Source: Blastococcus sp. KM273128
Lineage (GTDB): Bacteria > Actinomycetota > Actinomycetes > Mycobacteriales > Geodermatophilaceae
Direction: 5' to 3'
Length of the DNA stretch: 41,686 bases
Assembly: GCF_021698975.1 (NCBI RefSeq)
Contig: NZ_SSXA01000050.1
Coordinates: 1 to 41,686 of the forward strand
Within the stretch, counting starts at the first letter, position 1; every line of letters starts with the position of its first letter. Below, in pieces: positions 17,618 to 27,000 of the stretch. Position numbers and translations under genes: made by a program. Below the pieces are notes generated by a model. The model saw only the letters and a list, made by a program, of their open reading frames with translations, had not been told where the DNA came from and ran no database searches.

Positions 17618-18451
17618 TCAGCCCTTGACCGCGCCGTTGGTGAGGCCGGCGACGATGCGCCGCTGGAAGAGCAGGACGAGGACCACCACGGGGATGGTCA
17701 CGATCACCGCGGCCGCCGAGATGGCGCCGGTCGGCTCCTCGAACTGTGAGGCACCCGTGAACAGACCGAGCGCCGCGGGCACCGGGCGGGCTGCCTCCGT
17801 GGAGGTCAGCGAGATGCCGTAGATGAAGTCGTTCCAGGCGATGAAGAAGGCGATGATCGCCGTGGTGAAGACGCCGGGAGCGGCCAGCGGGACGATCACC
17901 TTGCGGAAGGCCTGCCAGGTGGTGGCGCCGTCGACCTGCGCCGCCTGCTCCATCTCCCAGGGGATCTCCCGGAAGAACGCCGACATCGTCCAGATCGAGA
18001 TCGGCAGGGTCAGCGACAGGTAGGGGATGACCAGCCCCGGCCAGGTGTCGTACAGGCCGATGTTCCGCCAGAGGTTGAACAGCGGCGTGACGATCGAGAT
18101 GACCGGGAAGATGGCCACGGCCAGCGCCGTGGACAGGATCAGCTTCTTGCCCGGGAAGTCCAGCCGGGCGATCGCGTAGGCGGCGAACATCGCCAGCAGG
18201 CAGGAGATCGCCGTCGCGATCAGGCAGATGCCGAAGGAGTTGCGCAGCGCCGGGAGGAACAGGTCGCTGGCGCTGCCGGTGAGGATCAGCTCGTAGTTCT
18301 CCCAGGTCACCTGGCTCGGCAGGAAGCTCTCGTTGGACAGGTCGCTGGGCGCCTTGAGCGACACCGAGACGATCCAGGCGATCGGGAACAGGCAGTAGAC
18401 GACGATGACCGCCGCACCGATCCCCCAGAGGACCTTCTTCCGCGTGGACAT
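17618..18451 (-). CDS. sugB: Sugar ABC transporter permease (SugB-like)
   Basis: A 277-residue permease with six predicted helices. The cytoplasmic EAA loop contacting the ATPase is visible (EMEQAAQVDGATTWQAF), with the following VPLAAPGVF. The C-terminal GLTNGAVKG ending is typical of MalG-type permeases. It starts at ATG 18451, behind a GGGGAG site and 3 nt after the stop of the first permease gene. With its partner it should form the membrane channel. Assignment to SugB rests on operon order and the resemblance of its partners to LpqY-SugABC. Confidence 0.88.
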   Translation of the reverse strand: MSTRKKVLWGIGAAVIVVYCLFPIAWIVSVSLKAPSDLSNESFLPSQVTWENYELILTGSASDLFLPALRNSFGICLIATAISCLLAMFAAYAIARLDFPGKKLILSTALAVAIFPVISIVTPLFNLWRNIGLYDTWPGLVIPYLSLTLPISIWTMSAFFREIPWEMEQAAQVDGATTWQAFRKVIVPLAAPGVFTTAIIAFFIAWNDFIYGISLTSTEAARPVPAALGLFTGASQFEEPTGAISAAAVIVTIPVVVLVLLFQRRIVAGLTNGAVKG

Positions 18452-18454
18452 CTG

Positions 18455-19414
18455 CTACTCCCCCCGCGCCTGGGCCAGGTCGACCTTGAAGAGCTTGATG
18501 AAGCTGAAGGCGATGAGCACGACGGCGAGGAACAGCAGCACCGAGACCGCCGACCCCAGGCCGATCTCCAGCCGGGCGATCGTCTGCCGGTAGGCCAGGA
18601 ACGACACCGACTCGGTGCCGTTCGCCCCCGCGGTCATGATGAAGATGCTGTCGAAGACCCGGAACGCGTCCAGGGTGCGGAACAGCAGCGCCACCATGAT
18701 CGCCGCCTTCATGTTCGGGATCGTCACCCGCCACAGCCGCTGCCAGCGGGTCGCGCCGTCGACCTTCGCCGCCTCCTGCAGCACCTCGGGCACCTGCGCC
18801 AGGCCGGCGAGCAGCAGCAGCGAGATGAACGGCGTGGTCTTCCAGATCTCGGCGAGGCAGATGACCAGCAGCGCCGTCCAGCGGTCGCCGAACCAGTCGG
18901 TGTTCTCCGAGACGCCGGGCAGCCAGGCGAACCACGAGTTCACGAAGCCGGACTGGATGTCGAACGCGAACTGCCAGGCGAACGCCGAGACGACGGTGAT
19001 GACCGCGTACGGGATGAGGATCGCCGCCCGCAGCACCGGCCGCAGCGCCCGCAGCGCCTTCACCATGACCAGCGCCAGCCCGAAGCCGAGCACCAGCTCC
19101 ACGGCGACGGTGACCACGGTGATGAAGGCGGTGACGCCGATCGACTGCCACCACAGCGAGTCGGTGAGGATGACCCAGTAGTTGGTGAGCCCGGTGAAGG
19201 AGCGGTTCTCCGGGTCGGTGAGCCGGTAGTCGAACAGCGATTCGTAGGTGGCCTGCAGGATCGGGTAGGCGGTGACGAGCAGCATCACCGCGAACGCGGG
19301 CCCGGCGAGCAGCCAGCCCAGCTTCCGCTCGCTGCGTGCCCGGTCGCTGGCCCGGGCCTTGGGTGCCGAGACCGGTTCGTCCTTCTTGGTCGGTGGCAGC
19401 GTCGTGGTACTCAC
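18455..19414 (-). CDS. sugA: Sugar ABC transporter permease (SugA-like)
   Basis: A 319-residue MalF-type permease with six helices after a polar N-terminus. The EAA motif is EVLQEAAKVDGATRWQRLW. The segments VLIAFSFIKLF, EIWKTTPFISLLLLAGLA and LFRTLDAFRVFDSIF closely resemble what I recall of mycobacterial SugA, the trehalose-recycling permease. Its GTG start overlaps the binding-protein stop as GTGA, so the two are translationally coupled. Trehalose is the best substrate guess; other disaccharides remain possible. Confidence 0.88.
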   Translation of the reverse strand: MSTTTLPPTKKDEPVSAPKARASDRARSERKLGWLLAGPAFAVMLLVTAYPILQATYESLFDYRLTDPENRSFTGLTNYWVILTDSLWWQSIGVTAFITVVTVAVELVLGFGLALVMVKALRALRPVLRAAILIPYAVITVVSAFAWQFAFDIQSGFVNSWFAWLPGVSENTDWFGDRWTALLVICLAEIWKTTPFISLLLLAGLAQVPEVLQEAAKVDGATRWQRLWRVTIPNMKAAIMVALLFRTLDAFRVFDSIFIMTAGANGTESVSFLAYRQTIARLEIGLGSAVSVLLFLAVVLIAFSFIKLFKVDLAQARGE

Positions 19415-20775
19415 AGCAGGTCCTCCTTCGCCAGGACTGCCCTGATGAGCTCGGTCGCCGCCTCACCGGTCTGGCCGGGCTCGACGCTCGACGGCGGGTG
19501 GTAGCTGCGCTGGATGCCGACCGAGATCTCGTTGTAGTACGGGGTCTGCGGCCGGGGTGCGGCCAGCTCCAGGGACTCCTCGATCACCGGGGCCATCGGG
19601 AAGGCCTCGAGCACCTCGGGGTCGTCGTAGACCGCGGTCGACGACGCCGGGTTGCCGTTGGTGATGAAGTAGTACGCCTGGTTCTCGTCCGAGACGATGC
19701 ACTCCGCCGCCTCGTACGCCAGCTCGGGGCTCTCGCTGAAGGCGCTCACCCCGAGGTTGATCCCGCCGTACGGCGGGGCGGCCGGCGTGTCCTCGTCCAC
19801 CCGCGGGAAGATCGCCGCGCCGTAGTCCTCGGGCACCGACGGGTCGAGCGTCCCCTCCTCGGCCGCCCCCAGCGCGCGGGGGTAGACGAACGGGTAGTTG
19901 ACCTGGAAGCCGCCGTCCTCGCTCTCGAAACCGGTGGCCGTGGAGTCCTCGTTCGAGGTCGAGAAGGCGGCGCTGACGGCGTCCGACTCGGCGACCATCT
20001 GCATCACCTCGGCGGCCCGGACACCGGCCTCGGAGGTGAGCCCGAGCTCGATCTGGGCCGGGTCCTCTGGCGAGGACTCGGTGATGATCGAGCCGCCGGC
20101 GGACTCGATCAGCGCGTTGTACCAGACGGTCAGCGACTCGGCCCGGGTCCCCTGCGCGCCGACCAGCGTGCCGGTCTCCTCGGCCGCCTGCACGATCTGG
20201 TCCCAGGTGACGGGCTGGGACATGTCCAGCCCCGCCTCCTCCGCCACGGACAGCCGGTACCAGAGCAGCTGGGTGTTGGCCCAGAACGGCACCGCGACGA
20301 GCTCGCCGTCCCAGGTGGAGCCCTCGATCGCGCTCTCCACGACGTCCTCGGTGACCCGGTCGGCCACGTCGTCGGGCACCGGGGCCAGGAAGCCGGCCTG
20401 GGCGAACTCCGGGATGAACGGCGGGTCCAGGCTCATGAGGTCGATCGAGTCGTCGTTGGCCGCGAGGCGCCGGATCAGCTGCTCGCGCTGCGACGCGGCG
20501 TCGCGGGGCAGCAGCGCCGTCTCGATCGTGTACCGCCCGCCGGCCTCCTCGGTGCACCGGGCGGCGATCTCGGCCTGCCCGCCGGCGTCGGGGTTGATGT
20601 ACCAGGTCAGCGTCGAGGCGCCCCCGCCCCCGCCCCCGCAGGCCGCCAGGCCCGAGGCGAGGAGCGCGCCTGCGGCTGCACCCGCGAGGCGGCGCCGAGG
20701 CCGGTCCCGGCCCTGGACGGGAGCCCTGGTCTGAGCTCGGGCCGGGTGGCTTTCGGAAATCGCTGACACGCGCAT
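19411..20775 (-). CDS. lpqY: Sugar-binding lipoprotein (LpqY-like)
   Basis: A 454-residue extracellular solute-binding protein with an Arg-rich N-region (RDRPRRR), a hydrophobic core and a lipobox ending ASGLAAC (C46), so it is lipid-anchored after LspA cleavage. A Gly run follows the cysteine. The ALLPRDAASQREQLIRRLAA stretch and NTQLLWYRL are typical of the LpqY/trehalose-binding group. The ATG at 20775 has GGAGG only 2 nt upstream. The GTG two codons later (20769) has the same site at 8 nt and may be the true start. It heads the lpqY-sugA-sugB-sugC operon. Confidence 0.85.
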   Translation of the reverse strand: MRVSAISESHPARAQTRAPVQGRDRPRRRLAGAAAGALLASGLAACGGGGGGASTLTWYINPDAGGQAEIAARCTEEAGGRYTIETALLPRDAASQREQLIRRLAANDDSIDLMSLDPPFIPEFAQAGFLAPVPDDVADRVTEDVVESAIEGSTWDGELVAVPFWANTQLLWYRLSVAEEAGLDMSQPVTWDQIVQAAEETGTLVGAQGTRAESLTVWYNALIESAGGSIITESSPEDPAQIELGLTSEAGVRAAEVMQMVAESDAVSAAFSTSNEDSTATGFESEDGGFQVNYPFVYPRALGAAEEGTLDPSVPEDYGAAIFPRVDEDTPAAPPYGGINLGVSAFSESPELAYEAAECIVSDENQAYYFITNGNPASSTAVYDDPEVLEAFPMAPVIEESLELAAPRPQTPYYNEISVGIQRSYHPPSSVEPGQTGEAATELIRAVLAKEDLL

Positions 20776-20823
20776 CGCCTCCGTTGGCGTCCGGTGCAGC
20801 CCGATGATCTCGGGGGTGCAGGA

Positions 20824-20852
20824 AGCCTCGTACCGTCGCCAGGGGCTGTCAA
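20824..20852 (-). promoter_or_regulatory. Strong candidate promoter of the lpqY-sugABC operon
   Basis: On the minus strand a consensus -35 TTGACA (20847-20852) is followed by a 17-nt spacer and GAGGCT (20824-20829), which fits the actinobacterial -10 pattern NANNNT. The predicted start near 20817 leaves a leader of about 40 nt containing the GGAGG site. No palindromic operator overlaps it. Confidence 0.6.
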
Positions 20853-20904
20853 ACGGAACGAGACGCACACGTGATGACCGGCCGACCGGCCCGCCACCTG
20901 CGCT

Positions 20905-22134
20905 TCATCCCCGGCCGGCGATGACGGAGGGGGTGGTGAGCTCCTGCGGCGTGCCCGGCAGCACGTTGGTGAAGTAGGAGCGCGCGGCCTTCGTCGTCCC
21001 GACGTCACGCCCCGCCTTCTCCGACAGGAACCAGCGGTGCTCGAGCACCTCGTGGAAGACCTCGGCCGGCTCCAGCCGGCCGCGCAGCTCCTCGGGGACG
21101 GCGTCCAGGACCGGCTGGTAGACCTCGGCGAGCCAGCGGTGGCCGGCGATCGTCTCGGGCACCGGCTGCCCCGACTTCTGCTCCAGGTAGGCGCGGAACG
21201 CCCGGACGTCGTTGAGCAGCCGCTGCGCCTGCCGCTCGCGCACCTCGAGCCCGGTGAGGCGGAACAGCTCGCGGCGGTTGTGGCCCGGCTCGGCGACGCG
21301 GGTCTCCACCCGCAGCCGGGTGCCCTCCTCGGTGGTGCGCAGCTCGACCTCGCCCACGTCGAAGCCGAGCTCGTTGAGCCGCTGCAACCGTTCGGCGACG
21401 CGGTAGCGCTGCTCGTCGGTGCGGAAGACCTCCTCGCGGGTGACCTCCTCCCACAGCGACTCGTACCGCCGCGGCAGGCCCTCGGCCACCTCGATCGGGT
21501 CGACGTCCTCGGGCAGCAGCCCGCCGAACTGCAGGTCGAGCAGCTCCGCGCCGACCCGCTCGCAGGCCAGGTCGACGTCGTAGCGGCGCTGGCCGGGTGA
21601 GAGCCGCGGGTGGCGCTCGACGGTCTCGGCGTCCACCAGGTAGGCGGCGAAGGTGCCCGCGTCCAGCCGGAAGAGGGTGTTGGACAGCGAGCAGTCGCCC
21701 CAGAAGATGCCGGCCAGGTGCAGCCGGACCAGCAGCACGACCATCGTGTCCAGCAGCTGGTCGGCCGACCGGCCACCACGCGGGCCCGAGAACAGCCAGC
21801 GGTAGGACATCGAGTACTCGAGGTAGCGGGTCACCAGGATCGCCGCCTGGTCGTCGGGCCGGTCGACGCAGATGCCGAGCACCGAGACCGTCGGCAGCCC
21901 CTCGGCCTCGAACTGGGCCAGCAGCGCGTACTCGTGCCGGGCGAGCCGCTCGTCGATCTCCTTGAGCGCGTAGACCCGGTCCTCGACGGCGACGAAGCGC
22001 ACGACGTGGCGGGAGATGCCGCGCGAGGGGACGTCGAGCAGCAGGCTCTGGTCCCACTCCTCCAGCGGCTGGTGCCACGGGAGCGCCAGCAGCCCGGCGG
22101 CGTCGTCGGCCGGTGGTCGGAAGAGGTACCGCAT
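20905..22134 (-). CDS. DUF4032 kinase-like protein
   Basis: A 409-residue protein whose first half reads like a lipopolysaccharide-kinase/protein-kinase fold. Candidate residues are K58 (YALKEID), E68 (ARHEYALL), a catalytic-loop-like block HLAGIFWGDCSLSNTLF with D147 and N152, and D168 of LVDAETVE in the DFG position. The second half matches the DUF4032 type (RTDEQRYRVAERL; AEVFHEVLEHRWFLSEKAG). It starts at ATG 22134 with GGAG upstream. It lies immediately upstream of lpqY-sugABC on the same strand, but the strong promoter between them suggests separate transcription. The substrate of any phosphotransfer is unknown. Confidence 0.75.
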   Translation of the reverse strand: MRYLFRPPADDAAGLLALPWHQPLEEWDQSLLLDVPSRGISRHVVRFVAVEDRVYALKEIDERLARHEYALLAQFEAEGLPTVSVLGICVDRPDDQAAILVTRYLEYSMSYRWLFSGPRGGRSADQLLDTMVVLLVRLHLAGIFWGDCSLSNTLFRLDAGTFAAYLVDAETVERHPRLSPGQRRYDVDLACERVGAELLDLQFGGLLPEDVDPIEVAEGLPRRYESLWEEVTREEVFRTDEQRYRVAERLQRLNELGFDVGEVELRTTEEGTRLRVETRVAEPGHNRRELFRLTGLEVRERQAQRLLNDVRAFRAYLEQKSGQPVPETIAGHRWLAEVYQPVLDAVPEELRGRLEPAEVFHEVLEHRWFLSEKAGRDVGTTKAARSYFTNVLPGTPQELTTPSVIAGRG

Positions 22135-22189
22135 GGCGCGCTCCGGGGGGTGTCGGTGCTGACCGTCACGATCCCACGTCGCGGCCCCG

Positions 22190-22427
22190 GTGACGTGCTG
22201 GAACGGCCACCCTCCAAGGACCCGCGGCGAGCCTGCGAGTCGTGGGCAGGTGACGTGCTGGAACGGCCACCCTTCAGGGACCCGGCGAGCCTGCGAGTCG
22301 TGGGGAGGTGACGTGCTGGAACGGCCACCCTTCAGGGCCCCGCGGCGAGCCTGCGAGTCGTGGGGAGGTGACGTGCTGGAACGGCCACCCTTCAGGGCCC
22401 CGCGGCGAGCCTGCGAGTCGTGGGCGG
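22190..22427. repeat. Four tandem ~60-bp repeats, amplified from a 3'-end hairpin element
   Basis: The gene-free stretch 22135-22440 is mostly four head-to-tail units starting at 22190, 22250, 22308 and 22368, with lengths 60, 58, 60 and 60. Each begins GTGACGTGCTGGAACGGCC and ends in CGAGCCTGCGAGTCGTGGG. Units 3 and 4 are almost identical. The copy next to the antiporter stop can form the complete hairpin listed next; the other three lack its matching outer 5' arm. There are no unique spacers, so it is not CRISPR. A single copy of the same sequence in the opposite orientation lies at 32.7 kb. Confidence 0.85.
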
Positions 22428-22443
22428 AAGGGTGGTCCTTCTA
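22385..22443 (-). terminator. Composite 3'-end hairpin after the antiporter gene (element copy C)
   Basis: In the antiporter transcript the TAG stop is followed at once by AAGGAC and an outer 9-bp stem (22427-22435 pairing with 22385-22393). Inside is an imperfect inner stem around the loop CTCGCAGGCTCG. After the 3' arm comes GCCGTTCCAGCACGTCACC. It shares its plan with copies at 32.7 and 36.5 kb. I infer a transcription terminator or mRNA-end structure. Confidence 0.65.
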
Positions 22444-23952
22444 GTCCTTCTCGTCGGGGCGGCCGTCCTCGCCGCGCCACATGGCCAGCCGGCCGGCCCG
22501 GCTCACTGCCCGCAGCCTCCGCTCCGCCTCGGGCCGGGACGCGCGCGCCGACACCAGCAGCGCCTGGTCGCCGTGCATGAGCCGCGTCGTCTCGTCGGGC
22601 ACGAACGCCTTGCCCTCGCGCACGATGAGCACCACGGCGGCGTCCTCGGGCAGCCGCAGCTCGGGCAGGTAGACGCCGTGCAGCCGGGACCCCTCCGGCA
22701 CCCGCATCTGCATCAGCTCGGCGTCGAGCTCCTCCAGCGGCGCGGCCTCCACCTGGATCTCGCGCGGCGCCACCGGCGCGCCGATCCGCAGCCGCCGGGC
22801 GACCCACGGCAGCGACCAGCCCTGGACGATCGTGAAGACGACGACCAGCACGAACACGGTGTCGAAGATCCGCTCCGCCCCGGGCACGTTGGCGGTGACG
22901 GGGAAGGTCGCCAGGACGATCGGCACGGCACCGCGGAGGCCGGCCCAGGAGACGAAGGCCTGCTGCGCCCACGGCCAGCGGAACCACACCAGCGAGACCA
23001 CGACCGACAGCGGCCGGGCGACCAGCAGCAGCGCGCCGCCGACGACGAGGGCCGGCACGAGGGCGTCGAGCAGCCGGGGCGGCGAGACGAGCAGCCCCAG
23101 CAGCACGAACAGCCCGATCTGGGCCAGCGACGCCATGCCCTCGGCGAAGCCGATGCTCGCCGTGCGGTGCGGCAGCGCCACGTTGCCGAGCACGACGCCG
23201 CAGAGGTAGACGGCGACGATGCCCGAGGTCCACGCCAGCGTGGCGGTGGCGAAGGCGAGCACGCACAGCGCCAGCGTCGCCAGCGGGTAGAAGCCGGCCA
23301 GCGGGAGCGCCACCCGCCGCAGCAGCTCGGCGCCGAGCAGCCCGGTGCCGACGCCGACGACGGCCCCGCCGGCGAGCTGGCCGACCACCTGGAGCGCGAC
23401 CAGCCACCAGGCGCCGGCGGAGGCCTCGGTGAGGAGGGCCGCCAGCGTGGTGACCAGCAGGATCGCCGGGGCGTCGTTCAGGCCGCTCTCGGCCTCGAGG
23501 GCGGCGGCGAGCCGGCGCGGGAGCGGCAGCCGGCGGAGCGCCGCGAAGACCGCCGCGGCGTCGGTCGACCCGACGACCGCGGCCAGCAGCAGGGCGAAGC
23601 CCCACGACGCGTCCAGCAGCCACACCGTGATCGCCGCGGTGACCGCCACGCTCACGGCGACCCCCACCGTGGCCAGCGTCAGCCCCGGCCCGATCGCCCG
23701 CCGGACGTCGGCCCACCGGGTGGTCAGGCCACCCTCGGCGAGGATGACGACGAGCGCGGCGACGCCGAGGGTCTGGGTGAGCTCGGCGTCGTCGAACTGG
23801 ATGCCGAGGCCGCTCTCCCCCAGCACCACGCCGATCGCCAGGTACAACAGCAGGCTGGGCAGCCCGAGCCGGTCGGCCAGGCGCAGCGCCACGGCCGCGA
23901 GGATGACGACGCCCGCGCCGAGGGCGAGGGCGACGGTGACCGCCGTGTTCAC
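22441..23952 (-). CDS. Cation/proton antiporter with C-terminal RCK domain (CPA1, NhaP2/CvrA-like)
   Basis: A 503-residue membrane antiporter with about twelve helices, then a cytosolic tail of about 120 residues. Transport motifs include STDAAAVFAAL, the ESGLNDAPAI acidic site and SWAGLRGAVPIVLA. The tail contains a TrkA-C/RCK-type module (RVPEGSRLHGVYLPEL; AFVPDETTRLMHGDQALLV). This combination is typical of potassium/proton antiporters. GTG 23952 begins VNTAVTVALALGAG, directly at the first helix. It is divergent from ileS across 131 nt. Ion specificity is inferred from the family. Confidence 0.85.
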   Translation of the reverse strand: MNTAVTVALALGAGVVILAAVALRLADRLGLPSLLLYLAIGVVLGESGLGIQFDDAELTQTLGVAALVVILAEGGLTTRWADVRRAIGPGLTLATVGVAVSVAVTAAITVWLLDASWGFALLLAAVVGSTDAAAVFAALRRLPLPRRLAAALEAESGLNDAPAILLVTTLAALLTEASAGAWWLVALQVVGQLAGGAVVGVGTGLLGAELLRRVALPLAGFYPLATLALCVLAFATATLAWTSGIVAVYLCGVVLGNVALPHRTASIGFAEGMASLAQIGLFVLLGLLVSPPRLLDALVPALVVGGALLLVARPLSVVVSLVWFRWPWAQQAFVSWAGLRGAVPIVLATFPVTANVPGAERIFDTVFVLVVVFTIVQGWSLPWVARRLRIGAPVAPREIQVEAAPLEELDAELMQMRVPEGSRLHGVYLPELRLPEDAAVVLIVREGKAFVPDETTRLMHGDQALLVSARASRPEAERRLRAVSRAGRLAMWRGEDGRPDEKD

Positions 23953-24070
23953 CCTGCCCGCCCCATGGGGGCAGTCTCCCGCACCCCTGCTCCGGGGCCG
24001 CCGGGCGCGTGCGGGACGGCGGGTCGGCGGCGCCCGGGGACGCACCGCCGGACCGGTTTGCCGGTTCGGG

Positions 24071-24076
24071 GAGAAT
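24071..24076 (+). promoter_or_regulatory. Candidate -10 box of a leaderless ileS transcript
   Basis: GAGAAT is followed by 7 nt and the GTG start at 24084, placing the predicted +1 at the start codon. It overlaps the in-frame ATG at 24075, which argues for the GTG as start. Confidence 0.45.
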
Positions 24077-24083
24077 GGGTGCC

Positions 24084-27000
24084 GTGAGTGCTCCCACCGG
24101 TCCCTTCACCGCGCTGCCCCCGCAGGTCGACCTCCCCGCGCTGGAGCACCGCATCCTCGAACGCTGGGAGCGCGAGAAGGTCTTCGACCGGTCCCTGGAG
24201 GCGTCCCAGGGCCGCCCGCAGTGGAACTTCTACGAGGGCCCGCCGACCGCCAACGGCCGCCCCGGCACCCACCACATCGAGGCGCGCGCGTTCAAGGACG
24301 TCTTCCCGCGGTTCAAGACGATGCAGGGCTGGCACGTGCCCCGCCGCGCCGGCTGGGACTGCCACGGCCTGCCGGTCGAGATCGCCGTCGAGCAGGAGCT
24401 CGGCTTCGCCGGCAAGCCCGACATCGAGCGGTTCGGCATCGCCGAGTTCAACGCCCGGTGCCGCGCCTCCGTCGAGCGCCACGTCGACGCCTTCACCGAG
24501 CTGACCCACCGGATGGGCTACTGGGTCGACATGTCCACCGCCTACTGGACGATGGACCCGGCCTACATCGAGAGCGTCTGGTGGTCGCTCAAGCAGGTCT
24601 TCGAGAAGGGCCTGCTGGTCGAGGACCACCGGGTCGCCCCGTACTGCCCCCGCTGCGGCACCGGGCTCTCCGACCACGAGGTCGCCCAGGGGTACGAGTC
24701 GATCACCGACCCCTCGGTGTACGTCCGCCTGCCGGTCACCGACGGCGAGTGGGCCGGCCGGGCCGACCTGCTGATCTGGACGACGACGCCGTGGACGCTG
24801 CCCTCGAACACCGCCGTCGCCGTGCACCCCGACGTCACCTACGTGGTGGCCCGCCCCGCCGGCACCGACGACGTCCCCCTGGTGGTGGCCGAGCCGCTGC
24901 TGGCCGCCGTCCTCGGGGAGGACGCCGAGGTGCTCGGCCGGGCCCCGGGCCGCGACTGGGAGCGCACCCACTACCGGCGGCCGTTCGAGCTGGTCGAGTT
25001 CCCTGAGGGCGACGCGCACTTCGTCGTCCTCGCCGACTACGTGACCACCGACGACGGCACCGGGCTGGTGCACCAGTCCCCCGCGTTCGGCGCCGACGAC
25101 CTCGCCGTCTGCCGGGGTTACGGGCTGCCCGTGGTCAACCCGATCGACGCCACCGGGCACTTCCTGCGCGAGGTGCCGCTGGTGGGCGGGCACTTCTTCA
25201 AGGCCGCCGACCCCGCGCTGGTCGAGGACCTGACCAGCCGCGGCGTGCTGTTCCGCGAGATCCGGTACGAGCACAGCTACCCGCACTGCTGGCGCTGCCA
25301 CACGCCGCTCATGTACTACGCGCAGCCGTCCTGGTACATCCGCACCAGCCAGATCAAGGACCAGCTGCTCGCCGAGAACGAGCGCACCAACTGGTACCCG
25401 GAGAGCATCAAGACCGGCCGCTACGGCGACTGGCTCGACAACAACGTCGACTGGGCGCTCTCCCGCGACCGGTACTGGGGCACGCCGCTGCCCATCTGGC
25501 GCAACGACGCCGACCCGTCGCGCGTGGTCGCCGTCGGGTCGCTGGCCGAGCTCTCGGAGCTGACCGGCCGGGACCTCTCCGACCTCGACCCGCACCGCCC
25601 GTTCATCGACGAGGTCACCTTCACCCGGCCCGGCGAGGAGGGCACCTACCGGCGGGTCCGGCAGGTCATCGACGCCTGGTACGACTCGGGCTCGATGCCG
25701 TTCGCCCAGTGGGGCGCGCCGCACCGCAACCAGCAGGAGTTCGAGGCCGCCTACCCGGCGCAGTTCATCTGCGAGGCGATCGACCAGACCCGCGGCTGGT
25801 TCTACACGCTCATGGCCGTCGGCACGTTGGTGTTCGAGAAGAGCTCGTACGAGAACGTGCTGTGCCTGGGCCACATCCTGGCCGAGGACGGCCGCAAGAT
25901 GAGCAAGCACCTGGGCAACATCCTGGAGCCCATCCCGCTGATGGACCGGCACGGCGCCGACGCCGTCCGCTGGTTCATGCTGGCCGGCGGTTCGCCCTGG
26001 TCGGCCCGGCGGGTCGGGCACGAGACGCTGTCCGAGGTCGTCCGCAAGGTGCTGCTCACCTACTGGAACACCGCGAGCTTCTTCACCCTGTACGCGGAGA
26101 CCAACGGCTGGGACGCAGCGGCCTCCCCCGCCCCGGCACGGGCCGACCGCCCGCTGCTGGACCGCTGGGCGCTCGCCGAGCTCGCCGCCGTCACCCGTGA
26201 CGTGACCGCGGCGCTGGAGGACTTCGACACCCAGGGCGCGGGCCGGCTGCTCGCCCAGTTCGTCGACGACCTGTCCAACTGGTACGTGCGCCGGTCGCGG
26301 CGCCGCTTCTGGGACGGCGACCCAGCGGCGCTGGGCACCCTGCACGAGGTGCTCGACGGGCTGACCCGGCTGATGGCGCCCTTCACCCCGTTCGTCACCG
26401 ACGAGGTGTGGGCCCGCGCCATCGTGCCCGGCCTGGGTGGCGCGGACACGCCGGACTCGGTGCACCTGGCCAGCTGGCCGGCCGTGGACACCGAGGCGCT
26501 GGACGACGCCCTGGTCGAGCAGGTGGCGCTGGTGCGCCGGCTGGTCGAGCTCGGCCGCTCGGCCCGTACCGCCGCGAAGGTGCGCACCCGGCAGCCGCTC
26601 GCGCGCGCGGTCGTGGCGGCCCCGGGCTGGGGGACCCTCCCCCGCGACCTGGTCGCCGAGGTGGCCGACGAGCTCAACGTGGCAGAGGTGCTCGAGCTCG
26701 CCTCCGTCGGCGGTGACCTGGTCGACGTGAGCGTGAAGATCGACTTCCGCGCCGTGGGCCGTCGCCTCGGCAAGCAGGTGCAGGCGGTGGCCAAGGCCGT
26801 CGCCGCCGCCGACGCCCCGTCGCTGGTGGCCGCCTACCGGGCCGGCACCGCCACCGTCGAGGTCGACGGCGCGGAGGTCGCGCTGGCCGAGGGCGACCTG
26901 ATCGTCACCGAGACGCCCCGCGAGAGCTGGACGGTGGCCAGCAGCGGCGGGCTGACCGTGGCGCTGGACCTCGCGCTCACCCCGGAGCTGGAGCGCGCGG

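Noticed and set aside
22190..22427. CRISPR array
   Set aside because: The four units are contiguous with no unique spacers, too long for CRISPR repeats, and no cas gene is near.
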